Source: Acidimicrobiales bacterium
Lineage (GTDB): Bacteria > Actinomycetota > Acidimicrobiia > Acidimicrobiales > JAKAVM01
DNA: 19,824 nucleotides
Direction of reading: 5' to 3'
Assembly (NCBI GenBank): GCA_027451785.1
Contig: DAIDIS010000164.1
Location: 1-19,824 of the forward strand
The position numbers were made by a program, and so were the translations under genes. Each line of letters begins with the position of its first letter. Position 1 is the stretch's first letter. The notes beneath the pieces were generated by a model, which saw only the letters and a list, made by a program, of their open reading frames with translations, was not told the DNA's origin and made no database searches. Of this stretch, positions 8,566 through 15,262 are shown piece by piece.

Positions 8566-9807
8566 TCATTCTTCGATCCGATCGCCCATTTTCTCGGCAA
8601 AGCTTTCGAGAGTCGGAGCGATGGTGGCAGCGACTCCGACGGACCCTGAAATCGCCTCCAAAGTCTTCAAGCCATGGCCGGTCACGAAGGCTACGACCTT
8701 CTCGTTTGGATCAATAAGGCCCTTGGAGGCAAGTTTTGCCAACGTTCCGATCGTCACGCCACCTGCCGTCTCAGCAAAAATGCCCTCAGTCTGAGCCAGA
8801 AGCACGATTGCATCGACAATCTCCTGGTCGGTCACGGCGTCGATGGACCCACCCGACTTCTGGACTACGTCAAGCGCATACCACCCGTCGGCAGGGTTGC
8901 CGATCGCCAGGGACTTGGCAATGGTCTTGGGCTTTACCGGCCTTATGTAATCGGTTTTGTCCAAGAAAGCGGTGGCCACCGGCGAGCAACCCGTCGCCTG
9001 TGCCCCCGAGATCTTGACCGAAGTACCCTCGGGGAGAAGCCCTACCTTGGCCAGCTCCTGGAAACCCTTGTGGACCTTGGTCAACTGGCTTCCTGATGCG
9101 ATCGGCACCACCACGTGGTCCGGAGCCTTCCACCCGAGTTGCTCGGCGACTTCAAACGCAAGCGTCTTCGAGCCCTCCGCGTAGTAGGTCCGAATGTTGA
9201 CGTTGACGAAGGCCCATGACGGGTGTTCCGAAGTCAGTTCCGAACATAGCCTGTTGACATCGTCATAATTCCCGTCAATCGCCACCACGTCAGCACCAAA
9301 TACAGCCGTACCCAAAATCTTCCCGGACTCCAAGTCCTTGGGGATGAAGACGACAGCCCTCATTCCCGCATGAGCTGCGTGAGCAGCAACCGAGTTGGCG
9401 AGGTTGCCTGTCGACGCACAAGCTGCAACCTTGAATCCAAGCTGCCTAGCCTTTGAAAGGGCGACCGAAACAACTCTGTCCTTGAACGATCCTGTCGGAT
9501 TGAGTGTGTCGTTCTTGATCCACAGGTCCTTCAGGCCAAGTTCTGCACCGAGCCTCTCCGCCCGAACCAGGGGCGTGTACCCTGCACCCAAGTCCACTTG
9601 GCTGGTTCCTTCGACCGGCAAGAGATCGCTGTACCGCCATATCGAGTGCGGGCCATTCTCAATTCGAGTCTTGAGATCCAGCTTTGCGATCTCGTCGTAG
9701 TCGTAAACCACTTCGAGAGGCCCAAAACAGAAATCACAGACGTACAGAGCCTCTGCCGGATAGTGGCGACCACATTCGCGGCAACGAAGCTGTTGTAAAC
9801 CGGGCAA
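8566..9807 (-). CDS. thrC: Threonine synthase-like PLP enzyme (fold type II) with N-terminal zinc ribbon
   Basis: The predicted 413-residue enzyme has two CxxC pairs (C9/C12, C24/C27) forming a zinc ribbon, the PLP-lysine motif NPTGSFKDR (Lys109), the cofactor phosphate-binding ASTGNLANSVAAHAAHAG segment, and the threonine-synthase C-terminal region. Family members convert O-phosphohomoserine to threonine. An ATG lies at 9825, but the start is placed at TTG 9807 because GAGGAGG (9814-9820) sits exactly 6 nt upstream. The ATG has no ribosome site and lies within the riboswitch P1 stem. The gene is headed by a SAM-sensing riboswitch and followed by a CysO-like carrier. This raises the possibility that it uses O-phosphohomoserine for a sulfur transfer reaction rather than, or besides, threonine synthesis. 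The family assignment is firm, the in vivo reaction less so. Confidence 0.9.
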   Translation of the reverse strand: MPGLQQLRCRECGRHYPAEALYVCDFCFGPLEVVYDYDEIAKLDLKTRIENGPHSIWRYSDLLPVEGTSQVDLGAGYTPLVRAERLGAELGLKDLWIKNDTLNPTGSFKDRVVSVALSKARQLGFKVAACASTGNLANSVAAHAAHAGMRAVVFIPKDLESGKILGTAVFGADVVAIDGNYDDVNRLCSELTSEHPSWAFVNVNIRTYYAEGSKTLAFEVAEQLGWKAPDHVVVPIASGSQLTKVHKGFQELAKVGLLPEGTSVKISGAQATGCSPVATAFLDKTDYIRPVKPKTIAKSLAIGNPADGWYALDVVQKSGGSIDAVTDQEIVDAIVLLAQTEGIFAETAGGVTIGTLAKLASKGLIDPNEKVVAFVTGHGLKTLEAISGSVGVAATIAPTLESFAEKMGDRIEE

Positions 9808-9821
9808 TTCTTTCCTCCTCG

Positions 9822-9936
9822 TCATCGCTTGGGCATTGGCACCTGGCGAGAGGAGAGACCACGACGGGCCATCCGTTCTCATCGCTGGTTGCCGCGGCGT
9901 CAAAGGGCCCTATCCCTCGACCGCTCTGGATGATCA
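9822..9936 (-). promoter_or_regulatory. SAM-I-family (S-box) riboswitch, variant lacking a clear P4
   Basis: The leader RNA of thrC contains the conserved S-box core in order. AGAGCGGTCGAGGGA is followed by the GGGCCC turn, then GCGGCAACC (9887-9895), a P3 helix closed by GCGatgAGA and TCTCGC, and the SAM-pocket segment GGTGCCAATGCC (9832-9843). P1 is TCATC (9929-9933) with GATGA (9822-9826). Only five bases separate the pocket segment from the P1 3' strand, so the usual P4 hairpin seems to be missing. The SD GAGGAGG lies one base past P1, and CTCCTC in the P3 region (9850-9855) is complementary to it. Control is therefore probably translational. SAM binding is expected from the family; the variant architecture is my reading. 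Confidence 0.85.
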
Positions 9937-10055
9937 CTTACATGTTGGATTAAATCACCCAACAAAGTCAAAGATATTGCAATTTCCCTCGATCCTTCGC
10001 CGTTCTCTTCCTTGTCGGGTGCGAGCAGCGTCCCCTTAGTGATAGGGATATTCGA

Positions 10056-10775
10056 GTGGCACCACGCGTAACAGTCTGCATTCCCGCCCTCAACGAGGGC
10101 GAGACCATCGGCTCCATCGTTTCCAGCTTGGTTGCTGGGAAGACTTCGGCCGCGGACGAAGTGATCGTGGTCGATGACGCCTCGACGGACGCTACGGCAC
10201 GAGAAGCGTCCTCGGCGGGTGCTCTGGTGGTTCGTGGACCGGGGAAAGGAAAGGGCTTGGCGATGGCGACAGGCCTGGCCCAGGCGACCGGCGATATCGT
10301 CGCTTTCTTGGACGGGGACGTCACGAACTTCAAAGCGGATTTCGTGACGAAGCTCGTGGCTCCCCTTCTCGCTCCCGAAACCGCCTCGGATACCCACCTG
10401 ACAAAGGCTTACTACGACAGGCCTCTAAACGGAATAGCCGGAGAAGGTGGCCGAGTCACCGAGCTATTGGCCAAACCTTTGATCCGTCGTTTGTTCCCTG
10501 AGCTGTCCGGGATCCACCAGCCTTTAGCAGGTGAGTGGTGCGGATGGAAAAAGGATCTTCTGGCTCTCGGTCTCGAAGACGGATATGGCGTGGAAATAGG
10601 CGTACTGATCGATATCGCAAACAAGTTCGGGGCCGATTCCATTGTCCAAGTCGACCTCGGCACCAGGAGCCACCGCAACAGACCACTTTCCGAACTAGCC
10701 GGCATTGCGGACGACGTTGCCGCTGCCCTACTTGCTCGGACTACCAACGGTTCCGCCCGGGACCGCTTTACCTAG
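10056..10775 (+). CDS. gpgS: Glucosyl-3-phosphoglycerate synthase-like glycosyltransferase (GpgS, GT81)
   Basis: This is a GT-A glycosyltransferase of 239 residues. It starts VTVCIPALNEGETI, has the nucleotide-binding VVDDAS strand and a DGD metal motif at 86-88, and then the GpgS-specific acceptor region PLAGEWCGWKKDLL, GYGVEIGVLIDIA and QVDLGTRSHRN (His206 as likely third metal ligand). GpgS transfers glucose from an NDP-sugar to 3-phosphoglycerate, making the precursor of glucosylglycerate and, in mycobacteria, of methylglucose lipopolysaccharide. It is shorter than mycobacterial GpgS (about 320 residues), lacking the N-terminal extension. The GTG start has AGGGA about 9 nt upstream. It diverges from thrC and converges on a glycerate kinase gene. 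No dedicated GpgP phosphatase is seen nearby. Confidence 0.85.
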   Translation: MAPRVTVCIPALNEGETIGSIVSSLVAGKTSAADEVIVVDDASTDATAREASSAGALVVRGPGKGKGLAMATGLAQATGDIVAFLDGDVTNFKADFVTKLVAPLLAPETASDTHLTKAYYDRPLNGIAGEGGRVTELLAKPLIRRLFPELSGIHQPLAGEWCGWKKDLLALGLEDGYGVEIGVLIDIANKFGADSIVQVDLGTRSHRNRPLSELAGIADDVAAALLARTTNGSARDRFT

Positions 10776-10777
10776 GA

Positions 10778-10821
10778 CAGCGTTGGCCACCTATTGAGCC
10801 AGCGTTGGCCACCTGTGGAGC
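10778..10821. repeat. 22-bp tandem repeat after gpgS
   Basis: Two adjacent 22-bp units, each beginning CAGCGTTGGCCACCT and ending GAGC, differ at two positions. They start two bases after the gpgS stop codon, in the short spacer shared with the convergent glycerate kinase gene. The role is unknown; no T tract or strong hairpin accompanies them. Confidence 0.85.
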
Positions 10822-10930
10822 CGACGGCCACTGAGCCGAGCTTCTTGGGAGCGCCTTGATCCTGAAGCAGCCTGGGCATACCTGGGAGCCTTAGTAAACC
10901 TGGAGCCGGACCTTATCTGGAAGCGGGAAT

Positions 10931-11956
10931 TCACGGAACGCCGGACATCTCGGAAATGATCGTCTCCGCACACTCCGAAACCAGTTGGCGAGCTTCAGCC
11001 ATAGCTCTCTCGCGCCCGAAGCGGTCTTCAAGGTTGCAAACTTTAAGCCACTCATAATCCTGCGGTTGCTCCTTGGCGCTTGCTCCGACGATCGCAGCAA
11101 CAGGCTTTCGGCCCTCGTTGGCCATTTCCGCCACCGAACCCACGACCTTCCCGTTAAAGGACTCCTCGTCCATCAAACCCTCGCCCGTGATTACGGCGCT
11201 ACTGGACGAGATCAACTCAGCCAGCCCAACGGCCTCCGATACGAGTTTGAAACCACTAGTCAAAGTGGCGCCAAAAGCCGCCAAGCCGCCAGCCAACCCA
11301 CCACCCGCACCCGAGCCCTCGATATTCAAAACGTCCGTGCCAAAACGCTCTCGATACGAGATGGCCAGGCTCTGGAGTCGGCGCTCCAGAAGTTTCGCCT
11401 GCGCTGGGCTGGCGCCTTTTTGCGGAGAGAACAACAAAGCGGCTTCGGTGAACTTTGTCTGTACGTCGCAACCCACCACAACCTCGATGCCCTTGAGGCG
11501 CGACACCGGCTCAAGGGCGTCGATCGCACCGCTCCCGCCATCCGTCGACGCGGTTCCTCCTATTCCAACCAGAATGCGACGACAACCGGCTCCCACGGCA
11601 GCACTGATCAGTTCCCCAACCCCCCGGGTACTTGCCTCGATCGCATCGTTTCCCGATCCACCTCCCACCAGCGTCAAGCCACATGCCGAAGCCGACTCAA
11701 TGACGGCAGTACCTCCGCAATAGAGCCAGCGAGCGAGGACCGGCTCGCCCAAAGGACCATGGACGCGAGCGGGACGGAAGGCGCCATGCATCGAAGAGGC
11801 CATCGCGTCCAGGAACCCTTCGCCCCCGTCCGACATCGGGCACTGAACCGTTTCCCATCCCGGTACTTTGGACACGCCCTGTGCGATTGCCTCGGCAGCT
11901 TCCAACGCGCTTAGTGTTCCCCTGAACTTGTCTGGAGCCGCGATCAGCCGCTTCAA
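10931..11956 (-). CDS. glxK: Glycerate kinase (GlxK/GckA class I family)
   Basis: This 341-residue protein matches the class I glycerate kinase family: APDKFRGTLSALEAAEAIAQG at the start, CPMSDGGEGFLDA, GGTASTDGGSGA (about 152-163), GSGAGGGLAGGL and ITGEGLMDEESFNGKVV. It phosphorylates D-glycerate to 2- or 3-phosphoglycerate with ATP in the cytosol. Next to gpgS it could recycle the glycerate released when glucosylglycerate is hydrolysed, or feed phosphoglycerate to GpgS; that link is inferred from position. The start is TTG with a GAAGAGGA site very close upstream. The gene is divergent from otsA with only 15 bp between the outermost starts, so one of the two starts, probably otsA, is likely annotated too far upstream. 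Confidence 0.93.
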   Translation of the reverse strand: MKRLIAAPDKFRGTLSALEAAEAIAQGVSKVPGWETVQCPMSDGGEGFLDAMASSMHGAFRPARVHGPLGEPVLARWLYCGGTAVIESASACGLTLVGGGSGNDAIEASTRGVGELISAAVGAGCRRILVGIGGTASTDGGSGAIDALEPVSRLKGIEVVVGCDVQTKFTEAALLFSPQKGASPAQAKLLERRLQSLAISYRERFGTDVLNIEGSGAGGGLAGGLAAFGATLTSGFKLVSEAVGLAELISSSSAVITGEGLMDEESFNGKVVGSVAEMANEGRKPVAAIVGASAKEQPQDYEWLKVCNLEDRFGRERAMAEARQLVSECAETIISEMSGVP

Positions 11957-11971
11957 GTCCTCTTCCCCCCT

Positions 11972-13456
11972 ATGTCGTATGCGTTCACGGCTATGGCCGA
12001 ATTTTACAGCCCACCGGGTTCCCGGCGTATTAGGGTCGGGGCAGTGAGCCAGTACGAGAACGTGATCGTGGTTTCAAACCGTGGCCCGGCATCGTTCCGG
12101 GTAAACGAAGACGGGAAGGCCGAACTCAGACGCGGAGGCGGTGGGCTCTCCTCCGGCCTTGCCGACTCGCTCACCGGTAGCGGTGCTAGTTGGTTCTTTG
12201 CACCAATGTCGGATGAGGAGCAGAACGCATTCGGCGTACTCCGGTCGGATTATGGAGGAACGGTCGAACACCTGGGAATCAACCTGGAGATGGTCGACAT
12301 TGACCGAACAGACTTCACTCTTGCTTACCAGGTGATCTCGAACTCTCTGCTCTGGTTTGCGTTACATGGCATGTTCGACCCTGCACACAGGCCCCGGATC
12401 AATCGACCGACACGACAATCCTGGGAAGCCTATTGCAGGGTCAATGAGGCGTTCGCCGATCAAATAGCACGGCAGGCGAAGCCTGAGGCGAAGGTTCTGG
12501 TCCACGACTACCACTTGTTCTTGGTCGGAGAGCTTCTCGCGTCCCGTAGGGAGGATCTCAAGTGTGTGCACTTTACTCACACGCCTTTTTGCTCGCCTAC
12601 TGAGATGCAGATGCTTCCAGACGAGATCTCTGCTCGCCTGACGGCCGCCCTTGGAAAATACAGTGCTCTGGGTTTTCACTCGCCCGACTGGGCTGTCAAC
12701 TATGCCGCATGCTCACAAGCTTTGGGCGTCACACCTACGAAGACATTCGTGGCACCTTTGCCTATATCCCCGTCCATTCTGGCCGCCGATGCTGCTTCCG
12801 CCAAGTGCACCTCCTACGATAATTGGCTTTCGGATTTAGCCGGTGGAAGGAGCCTTGTCGTGCGAGTCGACAGGGTCGAACCATCCAAAAACATCCTCAG
12901 GGGATTCCACGCCTTCGACTCCATGCTCGATCGGCATCCAGAGCTGGCATCTCAAGTTCTGTTCCTGGCTCTCGTCTATCCCTCCAGAGAGGCTCTAGCC
13001 GAATATCTCTCGTACCGTGGCGAAATTGAGACCCTTGCTTCCTACATCAACTCGAAGTGGGCTCCACACTCCCCGATCTCCCTCTATGTCGACGACAATT
13101 TCGAAAGGTCGCTGTCCGCACTGCGGCACTACGACGTCCTTGTGGTCAACCCGATCAGGGACGGTTTGAACCTGGTTGCCAAGGAGGGCCCTGCGGTGAA
13201 CGAGAGCTTCGGCACTTTGGTTCTCTCCAAGACGGCAGGTGCCCACCGAGAACTCACTGCGATGGGACTCAGCGATTGCTATTTGGCAATCAATCCCTTC
13301 GACTCTCTGACAACAGGCGAAGCCATATACCGGGCACTCACCTCGAAGACTTCGGATCGTAAAGCCCGATCCCAGGCACTAAAAGCTGCTCTCGCTGATA
13401 CGCAACGCCAGAACTCAGCGGTTTGGCTTGACGCTCAGGTCGCTGCCGCCGAATAG
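11972..13456 (+). CDS. otsA: Trehalose-6-phosphate synthase (GT20)
   Basis: This GT-B glycosyltransferase has the N-terminal VIVVSNRGP strand, the RGGGGLSSGL loop, VLVHDYHLFLV, HTPFCSPTEM, the sugar-nucleotide binding segment VDRVEPSKNILRGFHAF and NPIRDGLNLVAKEGP, all diagnostic of family GT20. It joins UDP-glucose (or another NDP-glucose) to glucose-6-phosphate to give trehalose-6-phosphate. The longest form starts at ATG 11972. GTG at 12044 is an attractive alternative: it puts MSQYENVIVVSNR at the N-terminus as usual in the family, has GGGTCGGGG just upstream, and frees about 90 bp for promoters shared with the divergent glycerate kinase. The gene is convergent with otsB, 14 bp away. Glucosylglycerol-phosphate synthase is a related alternative but less likely beside otsB. 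Confidence 0.93.
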   Translation: MSYAFTAMAEFYSPPGSRRIRVGAVSQYENVIVVSNRGPASFRVNEDGKAELRRGGGGLSSGLADSLTGSGASWFFAPMSDEEQNAFGVLRSDYGGTVEHLGINLEMVDIDRTDFTLAYQVISNSLLWFALHGMFDPAHRPRINRPTRQSWEAYCRVNEAFADQIARQAKPEAKVLVHDYHLFLVGELLASRREDLKCVHFTHTPFCSPTEMQMLPDEISARLTAALGKYSALGFHSPDWAVNYAACSQALGVTPTKTFVAPLPISPSILAADAASAKCTSYDNWLSDLAGGRSLVVRVDRVEPSKNILRGFHAFDSMLDRHPELASQVLFLALVYPSREALAEYLSYRGEIETLASYINSKWAPHSPISLYVDDNFERSLSALRHYDVLVVNPIRDGLNLVAKEGPAVNESFGTLVLSKTAGAHRELTAMGLSDCYLAINPFDSLTTGEAIYRALTSKTSDRKARSQALKAALADTQRQNSAVWLDAQVAAAE

Positions 13457-13470
13457 CACCTGAATCATTC

Positions 13471-14295
13471 TCAAACAGCTGCAAGCAGCGAAACGACCTC
13501 GTTCGGACCATCAACCACCCTGTCCGCTTGCTCGACGAGCTCGCCCGGTGTCTCCTCACCCAGGACCACGACCTTCAGTGCCTTACCTCCGGAGGCACTG
13601 AACCTGTCAAGCTCTTCGTAGGCCGAAATGTCCCCCAAGTCGTCGCCAATATAGACCGCCGAATCCAACCCCGAAGTGAACTCACGAACCGCGTCCGCCT
13701 TACCCATCCCGACCGGAGGCACGCACTCGGCGCTCATCTTTGCGAGCCTCACAACTAGGCCCCACTTCGTTGCAGCTTCTTCGGCAAATTGCTGCGCTAA
13801 ATCCCCGACATATGGATGCTGACGCCAGTGCAGAGTAAAAGAGAGGCCCTTGTCCTCCATGAATACCTTGGAGGTAAGCCCGAGAACTCTCAACCGCTCG
13901 GCCGACCACTCGACGGCTTTGCTCACCACTTCCTGGTAAGCCTTGGCCTCGTCAACGATCTGGATCTCCCCAGTCCGCGAAATTCTTTCCATGCCATACA
14001 TACCGTAGAGAGTCAGGTCGGATGTTGATTCGGACACTGCGTTGCCAAGTCTGGATACCAAAAAGGCGGCAGGACGTCCGGAGACAACTGCGACCTTCCC
14101 GAACACTTTCGCTACGTGGACCAAAGCCGCTTCCGCTCCTTGGACCGGCACGGCATCGGGAGGTCTCTGTGCGATCTGAGCGAGAGTCCCGTCGAAATCG
14201 GCCATCAACCCCGAACCGGCATTACCACAGTTCGAGTCGGCACTAACCCGGCCCTCGGCCCACTCACGGAGCTCGCCGGCAGTCAGCCGCTGCAA
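13471..14295 (-). CDS. otsB: Trehalose-6-phosphate phosphatase (HAD family)
   Basis: The HAD phosphatase motifs are clear: DFDGTL (nucleophile Asp33, acid/base Asp35 in the chosen frame), VVSGRP, then the cap-domain region GMYGMERISRTGEIQ, and GMGKADAVREF and VYIGDDLGDISAYEEL. It removes the phosphate of trehalose-6-phosphate and pairs with the convergent otsA. The frame is open to 14370, but TTG at 14295 is preferred because AGGAG (14300-14304) lies 4 nt upstream and the longer form would overlap the upstream LytR_C gene by 68 bp. The stop codon TAG of that gene is embedded in the ribosome site (TAGGAG), which suggests translational coupling. A broader HAD role, such as dephosphorylating glucosyl-3-phosphoglycerate, cannot be excluded. 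Confidence 0.92.
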   Translation of the reverse strand: MQRLTAGELREWAEGRVSADSNCGNAGSGLMADFDGTLAQIAQRPPDAVPVQGAEAALVHVAKVFGKVAVVSGRPAAFLVSRLGNAVSESTSDLTLYGMYGMERISRTGEIQIVDEAKAYQEVVSKAVEWSAERLRVLGLTSKVFMEDKGLSFTLHWRQHPYVGDLAQQFAEEAATKWGLVVRLAKMSAECVPPVGMGKADAVREFTSGLDSAVYIGDDLGDISAYEELDRFSASGGKALKVVVLGEETPGELVEQADRVVDGPNEVVSLLAAV

Positions 14296-14302
14296 CTCAC
14301 TC

Positions 14303-14917
14303 CTATTTTGATGCGGAAGCTGTGGCAGACGAAGTGGTTGTTGATGAAGAGGTTGTAGCTTGGCTTGCAAGATCGGCCCCGATCACCACCAACACCTGGG
14401 CGGATTTGATGCTGCTCACAGGAGGCGAGCTCGGCATGGCGCTGGTCGCTGAAGGGGTAAGGCCCAGGGCCTCCGCAATTACTTGAGCATCAGGTTGGTA
14501 GCCTGCAATGTAATAGACGTGCGTGGTGCTCTCATTTGAATTGGTTGCATTTACCGGCGCGAGGGTGTCGTATCCCCGCACTTTTAGAGCAGTCGCAAAG
14601 CGCTCCCCCGCACCACTCGTGGAGGTGCCATTCGCGACAAGGGTGATCACCTGCTGGGCGGGGTGTGCAGGCGCGGCCGTTGTCGTCGTCGTCCTTGGCG
14701 CGTTGGCCTGGCTATTAGGAGTGATGCTCGCGAACGTCGTGGTAGTGGAGCCTGTTTGGCCGGAAGATTGCTGGCTGACTGGGTTCTCCGAGTGGAGTAC
14801 CCAATAGACGAGCACTACCACCAAAACCACCAAGATGGCAGCCCTCGCCGTCTTCATGTTGTTTGGGCTGCGATCCGGGCCGCCAGCCCTACTGGATTGG
14901 GAACCTCTCTCGGCCAA
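14303..14917 (-). CDS. LytR_C-domain single-pass membrane protein
   Basis: This 204-residue protein has a short cytoplasmic N-terminus, one transmembrane helix (AAILVVLVVVLVYWVLH, about 26-42), a Thr/Ser-rich linker and an extracellular LytR_C-type domain. That domain runs from ITLVANGTSTSGAGERFATAL to VYYIAGYQPDAQVIAEALGL and is followed by a low-complexity Ser/Thr tail. LytR_C domains occur at the end of LytR-CpsA-Psr wall-polymer ligases or alone in envelope proteins, as here without a catalytic LCP domain. The start is TTG with GGGAG 3 nt upstream; ATG at 14857 lacks a ribosome site and would leave only four residues before the membrane helix. Its stop overlaps the otsB ribosome site, so both are probably co-transcribed. 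Its molecular role is unknown. Confidence 0.82.
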   Translation of the reverse strand: MAERGSQSSRAGGPDRSPNNMKTARAAILVVLVVVLVYWVLHSENPVSQQSSGQTGSTTTTFASITPNSQANAPRTTTTTAAPAHPAQQVITLVANGTSTSGAGERFATALKVRGYDTLAPVNATNSNESTTHVYYIAGYQPDAQVIAEALGLTPSATSAMPSSPPVSSIKSAQVLVVIGADLASQATTSSSTTTSSATASASK

Positions 14918-15262
14918 CTACTCCCGACCTTTCCTCGTGATCGACACAATCAATCTAGCTCTAGGTGGGCTGACAAACCGGGAACAATCCGCTGAAATAG
15001 GGTAATCGGTGGCCAGCACGAAGTTGCAGGATACACCCCTGTCCAGTTCTTGCTCGTCGCATCTGGAAGCTAACAACCTCCTTGGAAATTACAAAAAACA
15101 CCCACGACAGCCCTGCCCTCAAACCAGCGCCTCCCTCAAGCCGACCGGCTTAGCCATTACCTTGGCACTTCAAAATTGAAACGGCACTTCACAATTGAAT
15201 CGGCTGGGTGCTGAACTTGAACCTGAAAGCTGGGAAATGGAAGGTCTCCTGCCCCTGCGCCT
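14918..15262. other. Intergenic region between divergent LytR_C and metallopeptidase genes
   Basis: I find no gene in these 345 bp. The left part should hold the promoter of the LytR_C-otsB unit and the right part that of the metallopeptidase-like gene. The only clear structure is the tandem palindromic repeat at 15164-15201. Confidence 0.5.
15164..15201. repeat. Two 19-bp tandem units, each with a 12-bp (near-)palindrome
   Basis: GGCACTTCAAAATTGAAAC (15164-15182) is followed directly by GGCACTTCACAATTGAATC (15183-15201), with two mismatches. Each contains TTCAnAATTGAA. The centre-to-centre distance of 19 bp is close to two helical turns, as expected of a double operator, and the array ends about 60 bp upstream of the metallopeptidase start. 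Confidence 0.8.

Noticed and set aside
8466..8600. N-terminal extension of the CysO-like protein
   Set aside because: It has no family similarity and would overlap the thrC stop. ATG 8465 has a GGAG site and begins at the homology boundary.
9826..9903. N-terminal extension of thrC (starts at 9903 or 9825)
   Set aside because: This stretch is the SAM riboswitch, including its P1 strand. No ribosome site precedes those starts, whereas GAGGAGG precedes TTG 9807 at ideal distance.
10985..11914. 309-codon plus-strand open frame antisense to glycerate kinase
   Set aside because: The glycerate kinase motifs on the other strand are unmistakable, and this frame has no recognisable domain.
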